Of a stretch of DNA of 64,000 nt, positions 52,809-64,000 are shown piece after piece. The notes beneath the pieces were generated by a model. It saw nothing but the letters and a program-made list of their open reading frames with translations, was not told the DNA's origin and ran no database searches. Each line of letters starts with the position of its first letter. Positions within the stretch are counted from its first letter, which is position 1. Source of the DNA: Diprion similis (lineage: Eukaryota > Arthropoda > Insecta > Hymenoptera > Diprionidae); the NCBI RefSeq assembly GCF_021155765.1, contig NC_060106.1, positions 15,836,031-15,900,030 of the forward strand, read 5' to 3'. A program made the position numbers and the translations under genes.

Positions 52809-55800
52809 TCAGATTTTCTTTCTCTGAAGACGCACGGGCAATCTGCTATCCCTTGTTCTGGGGCTTTCTGCCCTATTACTGGTAGCAGTTTGACAAGTAC
52901 TGAATTTATGACAAAGTTTATCTACTTCCTCGTCACTTGAGCTAAATCTAGTAAAAAATTTATTTCTTGTAGAAGTCTGAACCTCACTGCCACTTGATTT
53001 GTTAAAATATGATTTGGTACATAATCTTACAGGACTAGAAGCTCTAGTTGCTGGTGCGGTTCTGCTACCTGAAACAATACTACTTCTCAAGGGAATTTTA
53101 CTTATTCCTTGATTATGATTTACATCCAGTGCCGAATACCTTCGTATGGCGCGATCAGCACGTGGCATTGGAGTATATTCAGTTACTTCTAAGCTGTGGC
53201 GTTTAAATTTATGTTTAACATCCTTAACATCCGATAATCGAGAGGTATAATTAGCGGAATAGCGTTTGTTCTTATCAATCGTGCTTTTAGATTGCAAAAG
53301 CTTTGACTTATCCTTGTCCGCATACAGTGAATTTCTTTTTGGTTTTTCATCACTAGATTTGCCCTGGTTAGGCTCGTAACCAAATCTAGTTTTCGCATAT
53401 GAACCCGAATATCTTTTGTTCTTCAAATCCTCTTTTGGAATTTGTTCATCCGATTTACCCGGAATTTTCCCAAGACTGTAATCTTCTTCAAAATCGTCGA
53501 AATTACGTTTCATTTTTGTTGGATCACTGATTAGTACTCTCGATTTAACACAATCTTCATATTCAGCAGATTGCCTTTTAGATTTGCCCTTGTCAAAATT
53601 AACACTATTACGATGCGATCTATCAATACTTCCCTCTCTTCTGTTGCGATAAATAATGTCCTGTAAGTTGGGTATTTTTGATGTACTTTGGCTTGACGAT
53701 AACTGTGCTGGAATACGAATCCCGGCGTCAACAAGAAACTCGTCATCAAGAAGAGTGACTGGAATTTCAGGCATTGAGCTAAAAGCCCAACAAGAATTAT
53801 AGTGAGCTGCGTTTGTTAGGGCCCGCAATGCGGCAAAATCTGGTTCCTTATCTTTAACCACCTCTTGATGTCCCTTTGTTAGTAGAAAATCTTGCAACTC
53901 ATTTTTATTTTCTTTTAGATGCGTTAGTACGAAGGACTTTGCAAACTCTGATGTGGGGTGCCCATGATGCTTGTGATGTAGAGGTACGTTTAATTTCAAA
54001 TACTCTGTATTAGTGTCAAAGCAAGAACAGCAACGCATAATTGGTTTATGTTCCTGCTCGCCTGAATTTATTAACGAGTATCTACTTCGGGAAATATCTT
54101 CCGCTGACTCGGAGCAACCGCATGCTGTTTTAAAATCGGTACTATGATTATCACCGCAAAAGTTATAATTAAAATTAACCGAGCTTACACTAGCATTACA
54201 GCTTGTGTGGTTGATAGTTTCCCAAGGGTGAGTTAGTAGCATGCTGTTAGAGGTAAGCCGAGCCCAGCTCGAAGTGAGATTGTTGCTAGAAGTACTAGAA
54301 GCAGACAGAAACTTGTCATTTAGACATTTTCCATTTACCCACATTCTATCAGGTTATTAAATTATGGAGTAATTTAATAATGAACTCTTCTGAAGATGAA
54401 GTAAGAACCGAGATCGCGCTAAGCAATCCTGAATAGTTGACTTATTTCAATATGCTACCTAACTAAAAATGTGTTATTCGATTTTGTAATTATAAATTGT
54501 AAAAAAAGTGAATTGTCGATCAAACAAAATAAAAAAATATCTGAACTCTCACTGAGCGCTGATTGAATAGTTTGTATGTTTTATCAGAAAGTATAGTCAT
54601 CAAGAAATTCCCTTGACTCCATATAAGTGAGCATGTGAATGTTTCTAGGTGTATTTTCTAGACAGCAAATAAATCCTACCTTGTTTTTACATCTGGCATT
54701 GTCTTGTTGGAAATTGGAGCCATGCCTCCATCGCCTGAAATAATTAGAAAAATAATTCTTAAGTAACGACTAGTCAAAATGTATATTTATTATCATTAGG
54801 AATTTGAAGCCAAATTTTGTCTACATCAGTTTTTCGTAAGAAAAGAATTCAATGCTCACGTTTAGGAGATGGTTGTTTGCTCGGTGGCTCAGATGAACTA
54901 GGTTGTTTGATTCTTGAATACTGGGAGCTGTAAAATGTATACAGAAGTATAATTGTAACATGAAAATATGATAATATTGATTGGATTAATGTTTAAAAAG
55001 ATTTGAGAACTTCATACACTGTATCACGAATTGTATAAAAATTGTTAAAAGTCGACAACTTTGGAAGCATTATTCAACTCACGACTGTTTATATGGGTTA
55101 TCAACCAATGACAGACTCCCTTGTCTTTGTCTATTTGCCCCAATGGATCCCTCTGTACTTGACTTTGGAGTAGCTGAAAAACATAAAACTTGTTCAAATT
55201 TCGTAGAGAAAAAAATCGTAAAGAACATGTTAGGTAATATAATACGAAGCATAAGAGTTCGATTGTTAGAGAAATATTAACTTATTTTTACCAAAAATGT
55301 TGCTACTAACTTGGAGATATTTGTTTAGGCAGACTGGATGCATTTGGCTTCCGCTGGGTTGTGGTAGGTTGATTTACTGTTGCAGTTGTCGCAGCCGGCT
55401 TAGAGGAAGCCATCGCTGTTAGCTTCTTTTCTTCCTCTAGCTTCCTCGCATCATCGATTTCTTGACGAGTTAATTTGCCTACAGGCTGAAACAAGTGATC
55501 AATTTTTACAATTGTGTTTCAGACATTTCTCAACTATTGAAAACGGTTAAAAACGGACAACACAAGCAGCTGGAAATTTTATTTATAATGTGCTAATTCA
55601 TAAACAGAATTAAATTAACCCTAGAACGTATGTATGGTATCGTAAACAATTAAATTTGCACTTCGCCATCCGTCTCTTCATTAAAAACATAGAGATATAT
55701 AACATAGAGTAAGCCTCCCATGAGCGACTTTCAATAAGCCCTCTGAAAGACAGAAGATAATACACTCTCCCGTCCTCTCTGTCGCTCTTCCCATGTAGTG

Positions 55801-58800
55801 AGGTCCATGATAGGTATATTATGCCGCTATATGTATGTAAAAAATATTATTATCTTCTGTCCTTCAGAAGACTTATTCAAAGCCGCTCACAGAATGCTTA
55901 TTCCATGTTATATACATCTATTATTAAAAACCGAAAAGATTGATGTAATTATGAGTTTCATTATTGTTTTTAGAACGATTTTGCCAACAAGGAATGCGTA
56001 GGGTCGTTATCAACCCCACGCATGAATTAGAAATTAGAAAAAAAAGATATTCGTTTTCTAGGGTTAATCAAATAATAAGAAAATGATCAAGAAGTTTCAA
56101 ATCCCAATACCTTTACGTGTTGTCCATCTTGTTTAACATCAATACTGTCCAATTTGTGAATGACATTAGTCAATGTATATACAACGTCCCGATCTTTTTC
56201 AAGGCTCATCAACGCCCGCACGTTGCCTTCTAGCATTGTCAACAATCTTTTGTCATTTGACATTCGTAACATAGCTTTAAGCTGAGGTAGCATTGAAACC
56301 ACTTTCATTCTAATATTTGCAACTGGATCTTCAGTAATGCTCAATAGTGTGGTATAGAAATTTTCTTTGAAGTAGGTTGTGGAGAAGATGATCATCGCTT
56401 CCTGCATCATCCGTATATACAACATTCTGGTATAGCAATTATTACTATGTGCAAATTCTGTATAAATTCTATTCCGAAGCTCATTTCGTTGCATTGGTTT
56501 TAGATTATATCGCAAGAATATCAGCAATAATCTGCCGGCAGCTAAACGCACTGGCAATGGTCTCTGTGGAAGAAAAATAGATTACCGTACTTAAGGTATA
56601 CTGATTGAAAAAATGTTCAGTGTTTATGAAACTAATATTTTTGTGTTGTCATTGATCAAGCGTTGGAATATGTACTTACCGCGTTTAATGCTCTATTGAA
56701 CACCATCGGAGTGAAATGCGAATTAATTAAATCACTTGGAATACATCGTGGTAAAATCTCAAGCTGATTTAATATCAAAGCCGAAAGTCTCCAGTTGTAA
56801 GTATTGGCAATTTCGACTTCACATTTTAAAATTGCTCTACACACATCCAAAACAACTCCTTCCTATGGAAAAAAAGAAAATGACCTTCAAGACTTTTAAA
56901 CCTACAAAAATAAACATTAGAAAGCCGTAGCTTCTGAGCAATCACTCTGAGAGCCAAGTTGAATTCTTTTCCCATCATTGATTAATCAAGAAAGCATTGC
57001 ATGTGGTGGCGTTCTCAAATCCAAATCAGTTTCAGTAGTTTAAGATCATCCTATTTTCTATACTTACCGTCTGATCAGTCCCAATTGTTTGACTCTGAGT
57101 CAAAAGATCAAAAGTTTGAGCCAAATGTGGCACCAGTCCTTGCAAAACTTCTTCAGAGTCATCCTTCAGCAATCTAATAAGCTCATTTTTTATCAATCCA
57201 TTTTGCGAGCCCAGAACTTTGCCGACCTATGAAGTGAACCAGTCATGATATTTTCACGCGACTGTGAATGTGCGGAATATGAAGCAAATTATTAATAAGC
57301 TTCTCCACCAGGTAATGAGATTTTGTGTAATAATCTTTTACCTCATGAATTCCACAAGCGATTGTTCTCCGGACCATGTAATATGGATCAGAAGTCAAAT
57401 CAGTAAACGTCGGTAATATTATATCCAATTTTTCGAAGGTGTTTAGTGTGAAAAGGCATATGGCTGGAAAGTTGAATGCACACTGACGACGGCATTCCAC
57501 ATACCTTTCATTGGTCTGAGGGCTGTTAGCTGCCTGAAACCAGTGTATGCAAAACAAGTTACATTCTTGAAACGAGACTATGGACTATAGAAATTGAACA
57601 ACTTTTGTGACTCGTAGACGATGGAATAAAGATAAGACCGTTTCACATGGAGGATTCTTTCAACTTATATATAAGTTACTCATAGTCTTACTGGTAAGTT
57701 TTATTTTTGACGGTATATTTTGCAATTTGAGATGCTCACTACTTTCTTTTTGCCCAATATTGATATGGGCATAATAAAACGACTATCCATGCATCCAATC
57801 TATGGAACAGCAGTGTACATAACAACGCGAGGACAATATAACAGAGCAAATTTGTGTAACTTACTTTATTGGCAAATGAAAATTCTTGTTTTATATCTTT
57901 ATTCATAGATGGAATGCCTAGCTGGGAAAGTTGTTGAAAATATCTTATCAACCAAGTTTTCTCATTGACTGTTAGGGACCCTGGAAATGAATAGAAATTC
58001 GTTAAATATACAAGATGTATTAATTAATTAGCAGTATTAATAGTAATTGATTAACTACATACGCTCAAGGCCAAGAGCAAGCCTGCCAAATTCTTGGGCA
58101 ATTACACAGATCACATTATCGTCAGACTTCAGTGCACTTTCACATAGTTTTTTTATAAGGGGTGCTATGATTCCCTTTATTGTTTCTGAAATTATCAATT
58201 GAAATATTCTTTGAAAGGGATTTTTGTTGAAAAAAAAAAAAAACTTTGGCTAGTATCAATGGGACTTAAATTTGTGCCATAAAGTTATATTCAACATGGT
58301 TCAAATGATTAAAATATAAATATTGATACCTTGTTGAAAATGAGGTAATAAATGTACAATGGTCTGGACAGAAGCGTGCCTCACAGTACTTTCCTCATCG
58401 CTGGCAAGTTCAACTAGTGATGGAAGTAGCGCAGGCTTTACAGATTCAACACCAAGACCCTGAGCAACAAAGCTCAGCTGCAAGCAGATACAAGCTCGCA
58501 CATCACTGTTCACATCTTGACAGAGAGAATGCACCGTTGGCAGGACCTCCTTTTTTATTCTAAAATTAATGTAGAACAGTAAGTTTCGTTTGATAGCTCT
58601 TAAAACAACACTGGATGTATCCCTTACAACTAATTCTGAGTGATTTTCGAAATATTTGTGATAAGAATGGTCTGAGAACAGGTGACTACCGTGGTTAATA
58701 TCGATCTGATCAACACGTAATATACTCACAAAAGTGTGTCAAAACGGGTACAAATTTTTCCTAGTAATTTGCAGCATGTTATTCTAGAGCTAATTGGCTG

Positions 58801-61800
58801 AGATAACTGTCCTTTCGATATAGCCATAGGAAGGATCTGTTGGAATGATAAGTTTCATACAGCAAGCTGTTATCCAAGGAGTTTATAAATATAATGTATG
58901 TAATTTTTGCACTTCCAATTTGGAATCAGACTATTGGCAGGGTAAGTTGAATTACGTTACTTCAAATACTAGATTTTACAAATAAATTGTGTTAAATTTG
59001 AATTGCTTTTGAAAACATTCTATTACTACCAAGTGAACTTTTCAAAGTCTAGTGTACACCTTTCACAATAATATACCATATTGTTTTGGATATAAGTCTA
59101 CCCTGATTGTAAGTTGACTACCGATCCTGAGACTTTGCTATGGTAATTAAATTAGTCTTTGAATATATGTGTGCAACCAATATTACATGTAAGTCAAGTA
59201 CGATTTCTTGTTTTATATACAGTAGTAAAAACCTCGACTTGTACTCGGAACAATGCAGTAGCATAATTTTAGGAATTTATAGGAAATCTTTGAAAATTAT
59301 AGAAATCCATTCCAGATTTTTGAGCTCGGTGTACACACGGACTTATCAATGATTAGACCATTAAAATTTATCCAGCTACCTCGTGCCGTATGACTTCTGT
59401 AGGTAGTAATTCGATGACATCTAACAAGGTTTCCAACCACGCATGAGCGACCACTGGAAGCGAGGAAAGAAATCTTGTACTGTTAGAAACTCGTTTAAAA
59501 ATCTTATAAATCAAATGGCGTAAGTTTGTTATACCCGGATCCCTGCTGTCCAGTGAATTTAAAATGCTCTGCAGAAATGTTTGAGTAAAGGTCGAAGGAT
59601 TGACCAATTTCTGTTCTAGAATTGTTTTGAAAGTCGACGAGGCAGCCATGTGGAATTCTGAGGAAGCATTCGACAGAGTCTGCTGCATCTTGGGAATCAA
59701 TCGTGACACGCATAACTGTGCGTCTCCAGCCAGGAGCGTCGGCAGCGTATGTATTACACTCAACTTTTGTATGTCGTCACCTTTCCTGGAGAAAATTTAA
59801 TGATTGAGCAGATCGTCATCGATCATATTTGTAAAGACAGAACGAATTATCATTATTATTTAATTATACATCCATAGCAGAGTGTAAATCGCAAACAGCA
59901 AAGGTGAGAAGATGAGGATAACGAGAAGGATGAGGTAACACAACAAGTGATATCAGGTGTCACAAATATGGAAGGATGCATATTGCGCAATTCCAAGGTT
60001 AACCAACACGATCTGCTGGTGCACTGAAAATCGATTCAAACGCGGGATGACAGTGACGTAATTCTGCAACACCTTGCGAGCGCGTCAGTGTGAGTTTGCG
60101 GTGTACAAAAGAACCGAGTCCTTGATGAGAATTTCAAGGTCTCAAGGAATCGCGTAAAGCGGTCTTTGCCGACTTAATTGTGCCGATTCTAGTCCAACTA
60201 AAATTCACGAAAATAGAAGAAAGGACAAAACACTAGTCGGTCTCTCTCGATACTTGTTTGAATCACCGTACAGTACTCGATGAGAGTTGGAAGATAACCT
60301 GTACATACGCTGGTAGATGGATGGAAGTGATGGAAGCGACCAGCGCGGGTGGTTCCAATTCATTTATCAACGATGTTTGTCAATTTTGAAATTGATGCGT
60401 GTGTAAGCAGATTGCGTGGAGGAGAGGTATAATTAACGACGGGGGAACGAGCGAGGAGCCAAAAGGCATGGGACGGGTGTATTTTTAGTGTACAGATACA
60501 AGAAGCCCGTGGTAGGCCGTTCAGTTGCATACTCACGAGTAGGAGCAGACAGACCATTGATTGCGGTTTCATGTTTCTTCTGAATTATATTATTTTTGCC
60601 CGTCCACGCTCTCGTATCGATCAAATCTTTCAATCACGTATCTTCACCTCCCTCTGGCCACAGCCTTCGCACTCATTCTACCCATAAATCACCCCAAACT
60701 TTACACAATTTGATTTCATATAACTTGAAATGCACGCGTCGCAGTCGTCGCAATTCAGAAGTACGAGAGCACAACTCGGCATACACACCGCGCGCAAACA
60801 CCAACACGCAACTAACAACTGTGTGCGCACGATCTGCCGAGGATGTCGGAGAGGGCTGGGGGGGGGGGGGGATACACCGCATGCACCGCGAGCTCGCCCG
60901 AATACTTTCGTGCATCTCCGGCACGAGCGGCGTAGACTATTTCTCTACAACTTTACTTTATTTCACTTCTTAATCATTATCTATAAGTATATGCGATCGT
61001 AGATACCTCTCGCGAGTTGTTGACGCACAGATGCGCATATGCATGTGAAATAGATGAGTGCATGTACGTATATGTATCTAATCTAGAAAGATGATGAAGG
61101 ACTCCCCCCTCCCCCAGGCGTAACTTGCCGTGGCACTATTTAGGCTGCTGATTACTGCAGTTAGGAACATGCGTATTATTGGTATGCATTGGATGATTGG
61201 ACACGGCACCGTTCCACGATTTAAAACCGACACGCGCATATATACAATTATATTCATAGTATGTGCGGCCTGACGATAGGCGCATTAATGTATGTACAAG
61301 AATTTCATTCGCAGCTGGTCCAGTTTCTAATCGGAATCAACTTTACTGTAATTCGAGTTGGTACGGATCTCTAATTACATGTGTATATAGGTATGTTATA
61401 TACATACATATTATAGGACTTACCGTGGCTAGGGTAGCACGTGTTACGTTACGCATGGTACAGAATTGCTATTATGCAAAACCGGTCGTGATACCGGGTG
61501 TAAACAGTTCTATATCTACGATGTTTAAGAAAATCGTTAGACATTTCTGCATTGTATAAGAAACTCATAGTATGTATCTACTTATGCTATTTTGTACAGA
61601 CTACATAGTTAATAAGTATTACAATTAACCGCAGCAGGATCGGGCAAATATTTTCGATGGAATAACAGAATTTTTTTTAAAGTGTTTAATAAAGTATCAA
61701 ATAAAAGAAAATCTACCAATGTATAATTATCATTGTTGTAATGCTTAGACTAACGTTGAATTCCCTAGAATACGCGTTGCAGCGTGGCTGCATGTTTAAG

Positions 61801-62548
61801 ATTATTAATATTCCATTCGCATCTCATCTTCCATTGGAAGTCGTTTTTTTCCCGCGCACGTTTCATGCTCCGCCCATGCAGGAGGCGGAATTTGTTCACC
61901 TCGAGAAATTTAATTAAAAAACGCCCCGGCACCGAGCGAGTGTATAGAAATGTTGCCCTGAGAATTTAGGATCACGGATATACCTAACAATAGACCTGCA
62001 CCTACGTAGAGACAAAAACCCGGTTGCCGCTGTGCGGTGACACGTGGTTGTTATACAAGGACATACGGACTATATGCAACGTATAATTATGTATAGACGG
62101 ATGAACATTAGCGTTAAAGTTGAGTGATTCCTTCCATTGATCGACTAAAACTTCCGATTCCACGTACTATTATAGTGCCGAATACGGCTTCGGCAGTGTA
62201 TGTGCAGTATGCGATGATTTTTTACGAGGCGATTTATAGGTCTTCCATGTTGTGTTAAAGCTTCGCCGATTCGTACCGAGTGATATAAACTTAATTTTGA
62301 ATTCAACTTACGTTAGCAAGTAGACAGCTCGTTCGATCGGTTTCCGATCCAAGCTGTCGTCCAAAGAGTGTTTTTGCAGCTGCTCTTCACTCTAAATTAA
62401 CGAATTGATGGTTACTTGTAATGAGATTTGTGTTTATATTATATTGGATGGATAGAAATGTCGAATAAAAATGGCTTGATGTACATACCTTCAAATTTTT
62501 CTCTAGCGGTCTGTCTAATTGGAGACTTGCAAATTCGTCGAATTGCAT
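52809..62548 (-). CDS. Ppp4r4: PPP4R4: serine/threonine protein phosphatase 4 regulatory subunit 4 (HEAT repeats)
   Basis: Seventeen coding exons, 5' to 3': 62489-62548, 62312-62391, 59535-59785, 59380-59453, 58730-58836, 58330-58559, 58063-58185, 57865-57980, 57342-57533, 57068-57226, 56680-56862, 56111-56563, 55311-55485, 55083-55173, 54860-54927, 54680-54734, 52809-54345. Introns are GT-AG; the sum is 3,954 nt, 1,317 aa. Residues 1-676 match the PPP4R4 HEAT-repeat region segment by segment (IERAVYLL, AWLETLLDVIELLP, LPTVHSLCQDVNSDVRAC, CAFNFPAICLF, LLLIFLRYN, EDPVANIRMKVVSMLPQLK). The family binds the PP4 catalytic subunit, mainly in the cytoplasm. Residues 677-1317 are low-complexity; the last 512 come from a single exon. 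Human PPP4R4 is about 873 aa, so the tail is some 440 residues longer. One or more small exons could be missed between residues 676 and 677 (intron 55486-56110). Confidence 0.93.
53110..53590 (-). other. Repeated basic-x-Ser motif block in the PPP4R4 tail
   Basis: Within about 150 residues (approximately 1060-1215) the tail contains six similarly built motifs: KSKRQSAEY, KNKRYSGSY, KPKRNSLYA, KNKRYSANY, KFKRHSLEV and AIRRYSALD. Each fits a basophilic-kinase consensus (R-x-S) followed by a hydrophobic or small residue. The spacing is irregular (about 15-55 residues). Phosphorylation is an inference from motif form only. Confidence 0.7.
55685..55925. repeat. Long imperfect inverted repeat (MITE-like fold-back) in a PPP4R4 intron
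   Basis: The left arm (about 55690-55763) and right arm (about 55846-55920) are inverted copies. Matching blocks include ATATAACAT, TAAGC, TGAGCG, CAATAAG/GAATAAG, TCTGAA and GACAGAAGATAATA. The spacer is about 82 bases. The arms are roughly 75 bases with perhaps 80 percent identity by eye. This is the structure of a non-autonomous fold-back transposon or a long RNA hairpin. It lies in the 625-bp intron between the exons ending at 56111 and starting at 55485. I could not settle target-site duplications. Confidence 0.7.
59454..59534 (-). other. 81-bp frame-preserving intron 3 of PPP4R4
   Basis: Donor GTATAAC and acceptor CTTCCAG enclose exactly 27 codons with no in-frame stop. Splicing it out restores the family's SRDP...AWLETLL spacing exactly (nine residues from R to W, as in human). 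Retention would insert 27 residues into a HEAT repeat without breaking the frame. Confidence 0.75.
59786..62311. other. PPP4R4 intron 2 (2.5 kb)
   Basis: This is the largest PPP4R4 intron. It includes a GC-richer stretch around 60,600-60,930 with a G run (60858-60871) and is otherwise without recognisable exons. The GC-rich patch could contain regulatory sequence, but nothing specific can be named. Confidence 0.7.
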
Positions 62549-64000
62549 TATTTTTCAATTTTCATCATCGACTATTAACTCGTAACCCTAAAATCATTTA
62601 CGCGTGATTGAAAACTAGGATACATAAAATATTCTCCAATTTTAAACAAAAACAAATCTAATCAGCGGCTATGTTCATTACCTACCTTTCTGTCTTTCTT
62701 TACAGATCCACAATTACGTGTGGACGATGTGCACGCGTAAATGCGCTACTGAGATATTTTGTCTTCCCGTATGTTTTAAATATTTTAATGTATTATAGAA
62801 GCTTTAAAATGAACAACGATAGTATAAAATACGAAATATATTTACTTTGATAATATGTCGTATAATTTAGCTAGGTAAGGAGTATACATATACATATTTA
62901 ATCGGCATTGTTCATATTCATCGGTGTGAATGCTTATAAATTTAGTAATTATATAAAAGTATACAGTAGTATTATATATGTATAATAATGTATATTATGT
63001 ACAAACGAAAAATTGGACAATAATCCCTTATATTTAGTTCACGTAAAACTGTATGTATATTTTTAAAATTATTCGCACATAACTTCGTCTCATGTACAAA
63101 GCAGCATTCTAAATGTGTTAAATATAAAGACCTATTGTCTCATTTACCTAATTGGTAATAATTACTGTCATGTTTATTGTATGTGTAGATGAGACTGCGT
63201 GGTCATAATTAAATTCCCACAAGGTTGAAAAACGAAAGCAAGATGAAGAATAAATATTTGAGTGGCTGGCCATAATATATATGTATACCTATAATATAAA
63301 TGTACGTATACATTTATGTGACGTCAAATATGTACTCGGTATTGGTCCTTAAATTATTATTTCTAGCAAAATATCAACGTTTTGAAAATTTGAGAAGTGG
63401 AACCGAATTCTGTACAGTGTCTAAATCGAATAAACGTCTTTTCATTTGAACTGGACGCGTCTTCATTGTATGAACATGACTTTCTGAAAGAGAGTAGTTC
63501 AAGTAAATGCAGAGAATAACTCATCACTCTGAAGATTTTACTTCCAAGATAATTTTTGATGCAGATTTGAGGTAAACAGTTGTCGAATTTGTGCGTCATT
63601 GGAGTACATTTGTAGATCTGTATTTTGATGAAAAAACGTTTAGAATGAAGTTTCATTTCCAAGAAGTGGAACAAAAAACTGTTTCAAATTAAAAATAAAA
63701 TAAGCTCGCTGAAATCTATTTTCCGAAAAGCCTGATTTTGCAGCTGGAAACGTCAGACTTGGAGTCATCGTAAAGGAATAAATAATAATAGAAGTGTAAC
63801 AATGTAAACGTTTTCTATGATACTGCAAGGTGCGCGTGTTCGTATTTTTTAATGAAGAAAGCCGAAATTTACGAAAAAATCCTTAATTTAATAAGTTTTA
63901 ATGAATACATATTTTCATTAGATGAACAAAAATATATAAAAATAATTAGACCACTGGTAATCCTGTGTCAAGAAAAGTAAAAAAGTAAGAATTAACAATA
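62549..64000. other. AT-rich region upstream of PPP4R4
   Basis: I see no coding exon, tRNA or strong repeat. The PPP4R4 promoter and 5' UTR should begin just right of 62548. The open frame at 63363-63674 (minus, 103 codons) has no recognisable domain and sits in low-complexity AT-rich sequence. Confidence 0.5.

Noticed and set aside
55306..55310. Stop codon right after the PPP4R4 exon ending at 55311 as the end of the protein
   Set aside because: A donor (GTTAGT) precedes it, and four further phase-compatible exons lead into the large 3' exon.
57243..57341. Extension of a PPP4R4 exon past 57342
   Set aside because: The frame stays open to 57243, but the donor GTAAAA at 57341 joined to the acceptor before 57226 restores the family sequence, whereas the extension has no match.

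Overview
This is an animal nuclear DNA window that looks like an insect, probably a hymenopteran. That rests on protein resemblance and compact GT-AG gene structure and is not proven. I rebuilt four protein-coding genes by splicing open frames. In the three complete genes every exon-exon junction keeps frame, and the totals come to 2,790, 3,084 and 3,954 nt, all divisible by three.

Layout. (1) 125-1398, minus strand: the first two coding exons of a ZUP1/ZUFSP-like zinc-finger ubiquitin peptidase; the rest lies beyond the left edge. (2) 1399-8151: an intergenic stretch between divergent genes. (3) 8152-25819, plus strand: a complete RECK orthologue in 8 coding exons (929 aa), with an 8.9-kb first intron that holds a TTAA-flanked piggyBac-type MITE and a second small fold-back. 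(4) 26998-31372, minus strand: a complete DDX46/Prp5 spliceosomal DEAD-box helicase in 9 exons (1,027 aa), convergent with RECK. (5) About 31645-50345: a satellite array of about 58 head-to-tail 311-bp monomers that begins under 300 bp upstream of the DDX46 start codon. (6) 52809-62548, minus strand: a complete PPP4R4 (protein phosphatase 4 regulatory subunit 4) in 17 coding exons (1,317 aa). It has a HEAT-repeat N-terminal half and a long, low-complexity C-terminal tail in one large exon. (7) 62549-64000: AT-rich sequence with no recognisable gene.

The genes are unrelated housekeeping or developmental loci (deubiquitination, extracellular signalling, splicing, phosphatase regulation) and do not form a pathway. 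The most unusual object is the satellite. Its length is almost fixed: the only net length changes I find in 18 kb are two 6-nt deletions, both in the same place in the monomer. It shows nested higher-order duplications. Its two outermost monomers share variants absent from the interior. Each monomer carries a strong dyad (hairpin-forming) element of about 67 bp.
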